A DNA stretch of 64,000 bases, from the IMG/VR virus record IMGVR_UViG_3300042895_000198, positions 1 through 64,000 of that record. One strand, written 5' to 3'. This document shows positions 16,671 to 24,602 of the stretch, piece after piece (the stretch's first letter is position 1; every line of letters starts with the position of its first letter). The notes below the pieces were generated by a model. It had not been told where the DNA came from and searched no databases. It saw only the letters and a program-made list of their open reading frames with translations. The stretch comes from a virus. The translations under genes and the position numbers were made by a program.

Positions 16671-17840
16671 ATGAAATTTCCATTAATGCGAAATAATATT
16701 TTGAGAAGTGAGTTAGATGCCGTCATTGAGCATTTGAAACAAGATGATCCAATTCTAACCAATGGCCCTAATTGCCGAGCATTCGAAGAAGAATGGTCTA
16801 AGTGGTTAGGCGTTAAGTATTCTGTTTTTGTTAACTCAGGTGCTTCTGCCAATCTGTTGTCAATGACCTTATTGAAGATTCAACACCCATTTGGTGGTGA
16901 AATCATTGTACCACCTTTGACATGGGTATCAGATATAGCTTCTGTATTGCAATGCGGATTCACACCAGTGTTTGTTGATATTGACCCAAGAACATTGGCA
17001 ATGGATACAAAAGGTATTATTAATGCCATCACACCAAACACTAAGGCAGTTTTCTTATCACATATCCAAGGTTTTAATGGCCTTACTGATGAATTGTTGG
17101 ATGAATTAAAGAAACGAGATATTCCTTTAATTGAAGATGTGTGTGAATCACATGGTGCAACACATAAAGGTAAGAAACTAGGGTCTTTTGGTTGGACTTC
17201 TAATTTCTCATTCTACTATGCTCATCACATGACCACAATTGAAGGCGGTATGGTTTGTACCAATGATGAAGAAACTTATCAGACCTTGAGAATGTTAAGG
17301 TCACATGGTATGGTTCGTGAGCTATCTAACCAAGACTATAAAGATTGTTGGATTGAAGATAATCCCGGTTGTAATCCAGAATTCATTTTTGCTTACCCGG
17401 CTTACAATATGCGTAACAACGAAATAGGCGGCATACTTGGTCGAAAACAGTTGCCAAACTTAGATGAAAATGTTAAAATAAGGAACTTTAACAATGAAAG
17501 GTTCTTACGTAACATAGATTCAAACAAATACTTTACTGATTTTGAGCTAGAAGGTGCTAGTAACTATGCATTCAACCTAGTGTTAAAAGATAAAGATAAT
17601 GTTCGTTTGGCTAATCTTATGAAGACCTTGAAAGAATCTGGAGTTGAATTCAGAAGAGGCAGTGCTGGTGGTGGTAATCAATTAAGACAACCTTATTTGA
17701 AAAACTTAATGCCTCCTGCACACTACGAAGAATTTAAAAACACGGAACATATTCACTTCTATGGATTCTACATTGGTAATTTTCCATCAATGACAGTAAA
17801 TGAAATTGATGAGATTTGTGAAATAATTAATAAGGTATAA
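16671..17840 (+). CDS. DegT/DnrJ/EryC1-family PLP enzyme, ColD/RfbH-like sugar 3-dehydratase
   Basis: This 389-residue protein has the fold-type I PLP layout of sugar aminotransferases: FVNSGASANLL (phosphate binding), PLTWVSDI, the PLP-nitrogen Asp (D156) in LIEDVCESHGA, and the block SFYYAHHMTTIEGGM. The normal Schiff-base Lys position in that block is His (H185). The same Lys-to-His change is known in ColD and in RfbH (E1), which remove the C3 hydroxyl of nucleotide sugars instead of transferring an amino group. I therefore favour a 3-deoxysugar dehydratase over an aminotransferase. The SDR gene follows one base later. Confidence 0.82.
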   Translation: MKFPLMRNNILRSELDAVIEHLKQDDPILTNGPNCRAFEEEWSKWLGVKYSVFVNSGASANLLSMTLLKIQHPFGGEIIVPPLTWVSDIASVLQCGFTPVFVDIDPRTLAMDTKGIINAITPNTKAVFLSHIQGFNGLTDELLDELKKRDIPLIEDVCESHGATHKGKKLGSFGWTSNFSFYYAHHMTTIEGGMVCTNDEETYQTLRMLRSHGMVRELSNQDYKDCWIEDNPGCNPEFIFAYPAYNMRNNEIGGILGRKQLPNLDENVKIRNFNNERFLRNIDSNKYFTDFELEGASNYAFNLVLKDKDNVRLANLMKTLKESGVEFRRGSAGGGNQLRQPYLKNLMPPAHYEEFKNTEHIHFYGFYIGNFPSMTVNEIDEICEIINKV

Positions 17841-17841
17841 A

Positions 17842-18768
17842 ATGGCAAATATTTTAGTGACAGGCGGTGCAGGGTATATTGGTTCTACACTTGTACCAAT
17901 TCTTTTAAGTAAAGGACATAACGTAACTGTACTTGATAACTTTATGTATGGCCAAACGTCTTTGAACCAATTGGCACACTTGAAAAACTTTAATGTGTTT
18001 AGTGGTGATGTTCGTATTAAATCTGACATTGCACCAATGTTAAAACAAGCTGATGTTATTATTCCATTGGCTGCATATGTTGGTGCACCATTGTGTAACA
18101 AGGATCCAATTGGTGCATCTTCTACCAATAAAGATGCCATCTTTTTGATGCTTGATAACTTGTCACAGAATCAAGTCGTATTGATGCCTACAACTAATAG
18201 TGCCTATGGTACAGGTACATATTGTACCGAAGAATCATCATTGAATCCTATTTCACTTTATGCCAAAGATAAAGTTGAAGTCGAGAAACGTTTGATGGAT
18301 CATCCTAACTCCATTAGTTACCGATTGGCAACAGTATTTGGTATGTCACCACGTATGAGAATTGATTTGCTTGTCAACGATTTTGTACACCGAGCCGTTA
18401 ATGATGGATGTGCTGTGTTATTTGAAGGCCATTTCAAACGTAACTATGTTCATGTACGTGATGTTTCTAATGCATTTGTACATGCGCTAAATAACTTTGA
18501 AGACATGAAAGATGAAATCTACAATGTGGGTTTATCAGAGGCTAATGTTTCTAAATGGGAACTGTGTGAAGTGATTAAGAAATATATTCCTAGTTTCACA
18601 TTTTTGGAAGCTGAAGTTGGTAAAGACCCTGACCAACGAAACTATATTGTATCTAATGAAAAGATTGAGGCAACTGGTTTCAAAACTCAACACACATTAG
18701 ATTCAGGTGTTGAAGAACTCATTAAGGGTTATCGTATGATTAACAACCGTAAATATGGTAATGTTTAA
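17842..18768 (+). CDS. NAD-dependent nucleotide-sugar epimerase/dehydratase (extended SDR)
   Basis: This 308-residue protein is an extended short-chain dehydrogenase. The NAD-binding motif is VTGGAGYIGSTL at residues 6-17, the next strand ends VLDNFMYGQ, and the catalytic YxxxK is in SLYAKDKVEVEK. A Ser/Thr-rich TTNSAYGTGT precedes it as in the family. Such enzymes epimerise, dehydrate or reduce nucleotide sugars. Its place after the 3-dehydratase-like gene suggests it reduces or epimerises the keto product. It ends in an ATG overlap with the next gene. Confidence 0.88.
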   Translation: MANILVTGGAGYIGSTLVPILLSKGHNVTVLDNFMYGQTSLNQLAHLKNFNVFSGDVRIKSDIAPMLKQADVIIPLAAYVGAPLCNKDPIGASSTNKDAIFLMLDNLSQNQVVLMPTTNSAYGTGTYCTEESSLNPISLYAKDKVEVEKRLMDHPNSISYRLATVFGMSPRMRIDLLVNDFVHRAVNDGCAVLFEGHFKRNYVHVRDVSNAFVHALNNFEDMKDEIYNVGLSEANVSKWELCEVIKKYIPSFTFLEAEVGKDPDQRNYIVSNEKIEATGFKTQHTLDSGVEELIKGYRMINNRKYGNV

Positions 18769-19166
18769 TGGAATACAATAAGAAGAATTTAAAATTGGTG
18801 TCAGATATCATTATTAGAAATCTATCACCAGACTTATTACCTAAGAAATGGGTTGAACGTAATTCAAACAACCCAATGTTTGGCCATTGTCATACCGCTT
18901 CTGGTTGCCTACAGAAAGTATTTGGTACAAAGAATATTAAACTATACCGTGCTTTAGATGATGAACAAATCTGGCATTGGTGGGTAGTAGATGTTAACGG
19001 AGATTTGATTGACCTGACTGCCGAACAATACTATTCTCAAGGGAGAAACCCACCCTACAATGATGGGACCAAGGCATCGATACTAGGATTTGACTATCGT
19101 AAACGTGTCTTGAGGTTACTGGAAAAGGTAACTAAAGAATTATCTGAAAACGGAACACCGCTATGA
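18768..19166 (+). CDS. Possible papain/transglutaminase-fold protein
   Basis: This 132-residue protein contains FGHCHTASGCLQKVF and WHWWVVDVNGDLIDLTAEQY. The Cys, His and Asp in these blocks are in the order of a papain or transglutaminase-type triad, but the fold is inferred only. Similar small proteins occur in aquatic T4-like phages without known function. It starts at the last base of the SDR gene, yet may belong with gp55, which follows after 59 bases. No signal peptide or membrane segment is visible. Confidence 0.55.
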   Translation: MEYNKKNLKLVSDIIIRNLSPDLLPKKWVERNSNNPMFGHCHTASGCLQKVFGTKNIKLYRALDDEQIWHWWVVDVNGDLIDLTAEQYYSQGRNPPYNDGTKASILGFDYRKRVLRLLEKVTKELSENGTPL

Positions 19167-19225
19167 TATGCTTATTTGAAGTTGTTGTCAAGCGCTAATA
19201 CAGGCAAATGTGAAAGAATATTATT

Positions 19226-19765
19226 ATGACTGAAAAGAAACCTAAACACTATATTAACAACCCAGACTTCCTTGCCGCCTTGGTAAAGTATAGAAGTCAA
19301 TGTGATGAGGCTAAGACTTTAGGTAAAGAAGACCCCAAGATACCAAACTATATTGGTGAATGTTTCTTAAAGATTGCAGAACACCTATCACGTAAGCCAA
19401 ACTTCATCTCCTATTCCTTCCGTGATGAGATGATTGCCGATGGTATTGAAAACTGCCTGATGTACTTCAGAAACTTTGACCCGGTAAAGAGTAACAATCC
19501 ATTTGCTTATTTCACTCAAATAGTGTATTATGCTTTCTTACGCCGTATTATGAAAGAGAAAAAACAGCTCTATGTCAAATACAAGGCAACACAACAGATT
19601 GGTATACTAGACGAATTTGAAATGTTTGAAGATGCAGATGGGCATCAGAAACAGTTCCAATTATATGACAATATCTCCGAATTCATTTTCAACTTTGAAG
19701 AAAGTAAGAGAAAGAAGAAAGAGGGTAAAGCTAAAGGTCTGGAAAAGTTTATTGAAGAAATATGA
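19226..19765 (+). CDS. 55: Late transcription sigma factor (gp55)
   Basis: gp55 directs host RNA polymerase to TATAAATA late promoters, assisted by gp33 and the sliding clamp gp45. The protein has 179 residues (T4 gp55 is 185). The block ISYSFRDEMIADGIENCLMYF and NPFAYFTQIVYYAFLRRIMKEKKQ matches the sigma region 2 core that binds polymerase and opens promoter DNA. The C-terminal GLEKFIEEI resembles the short clamp-binding tail of T4 gp55. It is directly upstream of gp47 with a four-base overlap, the usual T4 order. Confidence 0.9.
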   Translation: MTEKKPKHYINNPDFLAALVKYRSQCDEAKTLGKEDPKIPNYIGECFLKIAEHLSRKPNFISYSFRDEMIADGIENCLMYFRNFDPVKSNNPFAYFTQIVYYAFLRRIMKEKKQLYVKYKATQQIGILDEFEMFEDADGHQKQFQLYDNISEFIFNFEESKRKKKEGKAKGLEKFIEEI

Positions 19766-20832
19766 AATTAGTTATTCTTGGTGACACACACTTTGGTGCT
19801 CGTGGTGATTCGTTAGATTTCCACAGATTCTTCCAAAGATTTTATGATGAGGTATTTTTCCCATACCTATTAGAGAATGATATTAAGGTAGTTGTACAGT
19901 TGGGTGATTTGTTTGATAGACGCAAGTTTATTAATTTCAATTCACTCTATCTTGCTCGCAAATACTTTTTTAATAAGCTCAAAGAACACAACATTACAAT
20001 GTACACTCTATTAGGTAACCATGATGTTGCCTATAAGAATACACTTGAAGTTAATTCATCAAGTATGTTATTGAAAGAGTATGATAATGTCACGGTGTTC
20101 GATGAGTTCGCCACAATCGATTTTGGTGGTGTTCCTATCGATGTGATACCATGGCTATGCGATGACAATGAAGATGAAATCTTTACCAAAATCAAAGAAT
20201 CGAAATCACAAATTTGTTTTGGGCATTTTGAGATTTCAGGCTTTGAGATGGATAGAGGCAATGTTAGCGATGTAGGTATTGACAAGAAGACATTAAACAA
20301 GTATGATATGGTCATTACTGGTCACTTTCATCACAAATCGGATGATGGGAATATCTTCTACACAGGCACTCCTTATGAGATGACTTGGGCAGACTATCAG
20401 GATGATAAAGGCTTTCATGTCTTTGATACTGATACTAGAAATATGGAGTTCATAGTAAATCCAAATCGTATGTTCCGAAAGGTAATGTATGATGATTCAA
20501 AACAAGACTTTGAATCTTGGAAACAATATGACTACCCATCTTTGAAAGACTGTTATGTGAAAGTTGTTGTTATCAATAAACAAAATCCATATTTGTTTGA
20601 TAATGTATTAGACAACCTATACAAAGCAGGCCTATCTGATATTTCTATCGTAGAAGATTTTACTGATACCGCATTTGATACTGACCAAGATATTATTGAC
20701 CAAGCGGAAGATACAATGACAATACTTTCAAAGTACATTGATAACCTTCAATTGCAGGTTGAACCAGAGAAATTAAAAAACATAATGCGTGAACTCTATG
20801 TTGAGGCATTGAATACAGAAGTAGCTGAATGA
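19762..20832 (+). CDS. 47: Recombination nuclease subunit (gp47, SbcD/Mre11-like)
   Basis: This is the nuclease of the gp46/gp47 complex, which resects DNA ends for recombination-dependent replication and degrades host DNA. It has 356 residues (T4 gp47 is 339). The metallophosphoesterase motifs are ILGDTHFG, QLGDLFDRR, LLGNHDVAY and VITGHFHHKS, with FYTGTPYEMTW further on. All metal ligands expected for the Mre11 family appear present. It overlaps gp55 and gp46 by four bases each. Confidence 0.94.
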   Translation: MKLVILGDTHFGARGDSLDFHRFFQRFYDEVFFPYLLENDIKVVVQLGDLFDRRKFINFNSLYLARKYFFNKLKEHNITMYTLLGNHDVAYKNTLEVNSSSMLLKEYDNVTVFDEFATIDFGGVPIDVIPWLCDDNEDEIFTKIKESKSQICFGHFEISGFEMDRGNVSDVGIDKKTLNKYDMVITGHFHHKSDDGNIFYTGTPYEMTWADYQDDKGFHVFDTDTRNMEFIVNPNRMFRKVMYDDSKQDFESWKQYDYPSLKDCYVKVVVINKQNPYLFDNVLDNLYKAGLSDISIVEDFTDTAFDTDQDIIDQAEDTMTILSKYIDNLQLQVEPEKLKNIMRELYVEALNTEVAE

Positions 20833-22541
20833 TTATTTTTCGTAAGGTTCGTTGGAAGAATTTACTTTCAACGGGCAACCACTTTACTGAGATACAACTT
20901 GATGGTAACTCCAACACATTAGTTGTTGGTGAAAATGGATCAGGTAAAAGTACAATGCTTGATGCATTGTGTTTCGGCCTGTTTGGCAAAGCATTTCGTA
21001 ATGTTAACAAGCCACAATTGTTGAATTCAATCAATCAAAAAGATTGTGTCGTTGAAGTTGAGTTTGATGCCAATAATAAATCATATAAGATTATTCGTGG
21101 TATTAAACCAAATGTGTTTGAGATTCAACAGAATGGTGACTTGTTAAACCAAGATGCGGCTGCAAGAGACTACCAAGAATTCTTAGAGAAGTTCATTCTC
21201 AAAATGAATTACAAATCTTTCACACAGATTGTTATTCTTGGTTCGGCATCATTCACGCCATTCATGCAGCTATCATCTTCTGACCGCAGAACTATTATTG
21301 AAGACTTACTTGACATTCAAATCTTCTCTACAATGAATGGGTTGGTAAAAGGTAGATTATCAGCCAATAAAGATTCAACTTCAAATAAGAAGTATGATAT
21401 TGATTTGACAAAACAAAAATATGATTTAGAAAAGAAACATATTGATGAGTTGAAACAGAACAATGATGAGAAAGTGAAACAATATGAAGGTGAGATTGAA
21501 CGTAATAATCAAACCATACAAACCTTACATGCAGAAATTGCTAATGCCTCAACATACGTTGCAGACTACTCTACCAAGGTGGCATTACAGGTTGAAACTG
21601 AGAATAAGGTTAAAAAACTTGGTAAGCTTGAATCACAAATTGAAAGCAACTTATCCAAATTTCAGAAAGATATCAGTTTCTTTTCACACAATGATGATTG
21701 TCCAACGTGTAGGCAATCCATTGCCGCCGAGTTTAAAGAAGGACAAATACAGTCCCTACAAACCAAGACTGAACAATGTGAACACGGGTTAAAAGAACTA
21801 GAAACGAAACTGTTAGAAGAACAGTCTAAGTTGAATGAGATTGCTGAAGTACAGAGAGCTATTCAGAAGTTACAAATTGATATTGCAACAAAGAACACTA
21901 CCATTGTAGAAGTTAACAAGTATATTGTTAAGATGCAAAAAGAGGTAGAGTTATTGAAAGAGACAAAAGGTTCAACACAGCTACAAGAAACACAGCTGCA
22001 AGAACTCGCAAGTCAGTTGAAACAACTAGAATCAGACTTAAAAGAATTGATAGAAGAAAAAACATATTATGAAACGGCAACGTCATTGTTAAGAGATACT
22101 GGTATTAAGACCAAGATTATCAAACAGTATTTGCCTATCATCAATAAGTTGGTCAACAAATATTTATCATCACTAGATTTCTTTGTAAACTTTAACCTAG
22201 ATGAATCATTTAAAGAAACAATCAAATCAAGGCATCGTGATGACTTTTCTTACCACAACTTTTCTGAAGGTGAGAAACAACGTATTGATATGGCCTTGAT
22301 GTTAACATGGCGTGCTGTTGCTAAGTTAAAGAACTCATCTAATACCAACTTGTTGATTTTGGATGAAACATTTGATTCTTCATTAGACACTACTGGTACG
22401 GAAGAATTGATGAAGATTCTACACATGCTTGAGGGTGTTAACCTATTTGTTATTAGCCACAAGGGTGACATTCTACAAGATAAGTTTGCTAACGTAATTA
22501 GATTCGGTAAAGAAAAGAATTTTTCAAGGATAATAAAATGA
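20829..22541 (+). CDS. 46: Recombination ATPase subunit (gp46, SbcC/Rad50-like)
   Basis: This is the SMC-like ATPase partner of gp47, 570 residues (T4 gp46 is 560). Walker A is VVGENGSGKST at residues 33-42. A long coiled coil runs from about residue 190 to 420, interrupted by a zinc hook CPTC at residues 291-294. The signature motif is NFSEGEKQRIDMAL and Walker B is LLILDETFDSSLD, followed by a FVISHKG switch. It overlaps gp47 and the deformylase gene by four bases each. Confidence 0.95.
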   Translation: MIIFRKVRWKNLLSTGNHFTEIQLDGNSNTLVVGENGSGKSTMLDALCFGLFGKAFRNVNKPQLLNSINQKDCVVEVEFDANNKSYKIIRGIKPNVFEIQQNGDLLNQDAAARDYQEFLEKFILKMNYKSFTQIVILGSASFTPFMQLSSSDRRTIIEDLLDIQIFSTMNGLVKGRLSANKDSTSNKKYDIDLTKQKYDLEKKHIDELKQNNDEKVKQYEGEIERNNQTIQTLHAEIANASTYVADYSTKVALQVETENKVKKLGKLESQIESNLSKFQKDISFFSHNDDCPTCRQSIAAEFKEGQIQSLQTKTEQCEHGLKELETKLLEEQSKLNEIAEVQRAIQKLQIDIATKNTTIVEVNKYIVKMQKEVELLKETKGSTQLQETQLQELASQLKQLESDLKELIEEKTYYETATSLLRDTGIKTKIIKQYLPIINKLVNKYLSSLDFFVNFNLDESFKETIKSRHRDDFSYHNFSEGEKQRIDMALMLTWRAVAKLKNSSNTNLLILDETFDSSLDTTGTEELMKILHMLEGVNLFVISHKGDILQDKFANVIRFGKEKNFSRIIK

Positions 22542-23113
22542 GTGAAATACTAAGAATTGATACTAGTGCTGGTGTAACAAAAGCAACAGACACTATTGAA
22601 GACCTGCCTTTATATAATGATAATCATCCTATGTTAAAGGCTGTTATTCCAGAATATAGAATACAGTTGCCTAACCCATTGATGACCAAATTGGTTAAAA
22701 GGTTGAAACAAACAAAACTAAAATATGGCGGCATTGGCCTTTCTGCAAACCAATGTGGTGTTATGGAAAGAGTATTCGTTATTGGGTATGAAGAAACTAA
22801 TATGGTTTGTATCAACCCTAAAATCATTGATGCTTCGGCAGACTTGATTAAAGACAATGAAGGTTGCCTCTCTTTCCCTGGTTTATATGTTAAGATATCA
22901 AGGCCTAGTTGGTTGGAAGTAGAGTACGTTACTGAAAATGGCGAACTAATACGACAAAGAATTGAAGGTCTGACTGCAAGATGTTTTGCACATGAATTGG
23001 ATCATATGAATGGTACTAAGTTTACCGAACATGTTGGTCCAGTTGCACTCAGACTGGCTAAAGATAAACAAGAAAAACGCATTAAGAAACATGTGCGAAA
23101 TAGAAAGAAATAA
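22538..23113 (+). CDS. def: Peptide deformylase
   Basis: This metalloenzyme removes the formyl group from new N-terminal methionines. The protein has 191 residues. All three family motifs are visible: GGIGLSANQCG (motif 1), EGCLSFPG with the metal-binding Cys (motif 2) and FAHELDHMNG with the HExxH metal ligands (motif 3). Phage deformylases usually lack the C-terminal helix of bacterial enzymes; here a basic tail (LAKDKQEKRIKKHVRNRKK) is present instead. The gene sits in the gp46 operon with four-base overlap. Confidence 0.92.
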   Translation: MSEILRIDTSAGVTKATDTIEDLPLYNDNHPMLKAVIPEYRIQLPNPLMTKLVKRLKQTKLKYGGIGLSANQCGVMERVFVIGYEETNMVCINPKIIDASADLIKDNEGCLSFPGLYVKISRPSWLEVEYVTENGELIRQRIEGLTARCFAHELDHMNGTKFTEHVGPVALRLAKDKQEKRIKKHVRNRKK

Positions 23114-24390
23114 TGGCATACGGATTTGACCCAAAAGATGATGTAGATACGCAATGGACAAAATGGCATGCAGACTTTAAAGAGCCTGCTGTTTTGACTG
23201 ATGAGACTTTACGTGAGAAAATCATTAGTGACCTTACATTTGTATCAAAGATGGATGTCAAAGAATATACATTATACCAAAAATGGTGTGAAGTGCAAGA
23301 CAGATATCCTACAATGACTGTTAATGATTTGTGGGAAGGTGAGAAGGTTGTATTACAGAGTGATGTTCAACGTGATGCTATTGATGACATTAAGAACAAC
23401 TTTTGGATTCCAGAAACACTTGAAGATTATCTGAAACTTGAACCTGAAATGATTTACACAAACAAAGGTGAGAACTTGCCTGAATTGTGGAATTGTATTC
23501 GCACCTTTTCTTCTACAATGAAGAACAACTCTAACATTGGCCGCAATCTAAACTTCATCATTCGTGATAAGGTAACAAAGAAGTATCTTGGTGTTATTTG
23601 TATTTCATCAGACTTTCTTGATTTGACACCAAGAGATAATCACATTGGTTGGCCAAGAGAACTTAAAACACAAGGCGGTATGATTAACCATACTGCAATT
23701 GGTTCTACAATTGTTCCATTGCAGCCACTTGGTTTTAATTATGTTGGTGGTAAATTACTGGCACTTCTATGTCTTGCCGATCCTGTACAAGAATTGTGGA
23801 AGAAATTATATGGCGACACATTAGTTTCTGTAACTACAACTTCATTGTATGGTAGAACTAAGGCTGATGGACTTTCTCAGTATGATGGTCTAGACCACTG
23901 GCAGAAAATGGGATTTACGGCAGGTTCGGTATCATTTGAACCAGAAAAAGAAACACGATATGATATTCGTGATTGGTTGAAAACAAAACATACACGTAAA
24001 TACTTTGAATGGTATGTTGCAAAGAAGCCAAGCGGACAACCACATAAGCGTGACCATAAGAATCGTTCACTTCAGTTTGTTTATTCTAAATTGAATATTC
24101 CTAAAGAGTTGATTCGTACAGACCATGCTCGAGGCATTTATTGGTCGCCACTATACGATAACTCTATTGATTACCTTAATAAGAAAATTGGTGATGATGA
24201 CTTGGTTAAATCATTTGATACAAGCGTTGAAGCCTTAGTTGATATTTGGAGAACTAAACATGCCAAACCACGTATCAAACAATTGGCCAAAAAAGGCCGT
24301 AACAATAACGAAACCTTGTTCTATGACGACCTCTGTTATCTAACATGGGAACAGGCAAAAGAGAAGTATCTTTGCCAAGTTGGTCGTTAA
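23113..24390 (+). CDS. DruA/DUF4338-like protein, paralogue 1
   Basis: The function is unknown. The core (YLGVICISSDFLDLTPRDNHIG, then QPLGFNYVGGKLLALLCLADPV and TTSLYGRTKADGLSQYDGL) resembles DUF4338, the family that includes the Druantia protein DruA; I propose this from the pattern, not from a search. The 425-residue protein shares this core with the product of 40894. The flanking regions differ, so the two are old duplicates. The C-terminal half is basic. It starts at the last base of the deformylase gene and ends just before a perfect consensus promoter. Confidence 0.55.
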   Translation: MAYGFDPKDDVDTQWTKWHADFKEPAVLTDETLREKIISDLTFVSKMDVKEYTLYQKWCEVQDRYPTMTVNDLWEGEKVVLQSDVQRDAIDDIKNNFWIPETLEDYLKLEPEMIYTNKGENLPELWNCIRTFSSTMKNNSNIGRNLNFIIRDKVTKKYLGVICISSDFLDLTPRDNHIGWPRELKTQGGMINHTAIGSTIVPLQPLGFNYVGGKLLALLCLADPVQELWKKLYGDTLVSVTTTSLYGRTKADGLSQYDGLDHWQKMGFTAGSVSFEPEKETRYDIRDWLKTKHTRKYFEWYVAKKPSGQPHKRDHKNRSLQFVYSKLNIPKELIRTDHARGIYWSPLYDNSIDYLNKKIGDDDLVKSFDTSVEALVDIWRTKHAKPRIKQLAKKGRNNNETLFYDDLCYLTWEQAKEKYLCQVGR

Positions 24391-24395
24391 AACGC

Positions 24396-24424
24396 TTGAC
24401 AAACAGCCTATATAATTATATAAT
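24396..24424 (+). promoter_or_regulatory. Perfect sigma70 consensus promoter for a small RNA
   Basis: TTGACA (24396-24401), 17 nt spacer, TATAAT (24419-24424). The predicted start at about 24431 lies three to four bases before a tRNA-like fold and about 170 bases before the next protein gene. Confidence 0.8.
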
Positions 24425-24430
24425 AGACAC

Positions 24431-24497
24431 AAATGCGGAGAGTCCGAGACAGCCCGTCCCAACGGGCAGACAGGTTTAACTCCTGTTATCCGCTCCA
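24431..24497 (+). ncRNA. tRNA-like small RNA without a normal anticodon arm
   Basis: The segment 24435-24497 folds like a small cloverleaf. An acceptor-like stem pairs 24435-24441 with 24487-24493 (six of seven pairs), followed by an unpaired T and an encoded CCA (24495-24497). A mini arm GTC-CGA-GAC (24442-24450) stands where the D arm would be. A six-pair hairpin with a four-base loop (24452-24467) replaces the anticodon arm. A T-arm-like hairpin has five pairs and a seven-base loop TTTAACT (24470-24486). No seven-base anticodon loop can be drawn, so it is not an ordinary tRNA. It could be a degenerate tRNA or a tRNA mimic. T4 also carries small stable RNAs of unknown function near its tRNA genes. 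Confidence 0.45.
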
Positions 24498-24523
24498 TTC
24501 CTAAGTCCCATGCGACTTCCCAA

Positions 24524-24575
24524 CTGTTGTTTTTACGCAACAGGCTCTTGACAAATCCTCCAGTTTTGATATAAT
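24524..24575 (+). promoter_or_regulatory. Stem-loop plus early promoter cassette (PeSL-like) 1
   Basis: A hairpin CTGTTG/CAACAG (24524-24529 with 24538-24543) is followed four bases later by TTGACA (24548-24553), a 16-nt spacer and TATAAT (24570-24575). It drives the VWA/zincin gene at 24603. It is similar in sequence to the cassette at 26908. T4-type phages are known to carry such promoter-early-stem-loop cassettes between genes. Confidence 0.7.
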
Positions 24576-24602
24576 GGTTAGATAAATTCAAAAAGGTTTT
24601 GC

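Noticed and set aside
24433-24504. A 23-codon ORF starting ATG CGG inside the tRNA-like RNA
   Set aside because: It has no ribosome binding site and falls within the paired cloverleaf-like segment.
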